From Elusimicrobiota bacterium (GTDB lineage: Bacteria > Elusimicrobiota > Elusimicrobia > JACQJN01), in assembly GCA_016205085.1 (NCBI GenBank), contig JACQJN010000039.1, forward strand, positions 1 to 6,561: a DNA stretch of 6,561 nt, in the 5' to 3' direction. The stretch's first letter is position 1; each line of letters starts with the position of its first letter. Under the pieces are notes generated by a model, which made no database searches, was not told the DNA's origin, and saw only the letters and a list, made by a program, of their open reading frames with translations. Made by a program: the position numbers and the translations under genes. This document shows positions 6,416-6,561 of this stretch, piece after piece.

Positions 6416-6561
6416 GTGCTTACTTCCCTCGTGGATCAGCTTTATAATATTGTCGTGGTATTATTGACTCTTCTTTTCTTGAATTTACCTTCTGTTTGGG
6501 CTGCTGAAATTCCTCCCGAAATTTCTGCACTTCCTTCGCAGACCCGCTTCGCGGGTACCCC
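6416..6561 (+). CDS. Probable exported protein, N-terminal fragment (3' partial)
   Basis: The frame stays open from the RDD stop to the window end and codes for a signal-peptide-like start: a hydrophobic run VVVLLTLLFLNLP followed by SVWAA-E, a good signal peptidase I site, then PPEISALPS and the palindrome repeat. I chose the GTG at 6416, with AGG at 6406-6408 as a weak ribosome binding site; in-frame GTGs at 6431 and 6455 are alternatives. The n-region lacks Lys or Arg, which weakens the signal-peptide reading. Only about 48 residues are visible, so neither family nor function can be named. It lies beyond the terminator and is probably a separate transcription unit, though no clear promoter is seen. 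Confidence 0.45.
   Translation, partial: MLTSLVDQLYNIVVVLLTLLFLNLPSVWAAEIPPEISALPSQTRFAGT
6514..6537 (+). repeat. Short coding repeat, copy 2 (P-E-I-S-A-L-P-S)
   Basis: This is the partner of 4366-4389, with two mismatches in 24 bases, read in the same frame just after the predicted signal peptide of the last gene. Three bases separate it from the palindrome at the window end. Confidence 0.6.
6541..6561 (+). repeat. Palindrome repeat at the window end, inverted relative of 3712-3732
   Basis: The hairpin ACCCGC-TTC-GCGGGT (6542-6556) is followed by ACCCC. Against the reverse complement of 3712-3732 it matches 18 of 21 bases. Two of the three differences are the two partners of the closing base pair (T-A there, A-T here), so the stem is kept; the third lies in the loop. 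The element is cut by the window end. Confidence 0.65.

Noticed and set aside
6443..6448. Perfect TATAAT that could be a -10 box
   Set aside because: No acceptable -35 hexamer lies 16-18 bases upstream and there is no extended -10 TG. It sits inside the likely coding start of the last gene.

Overview
The window reads as part of one plus-strand operon of membrane-transport genes from an uncultivated-looking Gram-negative-type bacterium of medium GC (close to 50% by eye). Nothing in it fixes the phylum. Long, heavily modified transporters with odd N-terminal extensions, an RDD protein with a pilin-like tail and a GC-rich palindrome inside a coding region would suit a candidate phylum such as Omnitrophota or Elusimicrobiota. 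That placement is inference with low confidence.

Layout: (1) bases 1-1158, the 3' part of an MsbA/LmrA-type ABC exporter gene whose start lies off the window. (2) 1158-3452, a complete paralogous ABC exporter, overlapping gene 1 through TGATG and carrying a signal-like leader plus a proline-rich extension of about 150 residues. (3) 3449-5575, a 12-helix MFS-type transporter, overlapping gene 2 through ATGA behind a strong GGAGGAG ribosome binding site. It has a related leader, an extension of about 200 residues, and an apparently permuted helix order. (4) 5582-6367, an RDD-family membrane protein ending in a pilin-like domain, six bases after the MFS stop. (5) A rho-independent terminator starting on the RDD stop codon, at 6366-6404. 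(6) From about 6416 to the window end, the likely start of a further gene for an exported protein.

The two ABC genes are a tandem duplication: everything visible of gene 1 aligns co-linearly with gene 2 from about base 2301 onward. Both nucleotide-binding domains look catalytically complete. Overlapping stops and starts suggest a coupled transcript ending at the terminator. No substrate can be named; the gene set says only that two efflux-type ABC subunits, an MFS-type carrier and a small membrane protein are made together.

The most unusual content lies outside the family domains: (a) a related leader, L-S-P-G-T-x-F-Y-x-x-L-G-Q, on two unrelated transporter types; (b) a strongly GC-rich, doubly palindromic block of about 83 bases inside the MFS coding sequence; (c) an inverted, diverged copy of its first hairpin, with a compensatory base-pair change, forming the last 21 bases of the window; (d) a second shared repeat, encoding P-E-V/I-S-A-L-P-S, in the MFS gene and the last gene; (e) the MFS helix order.
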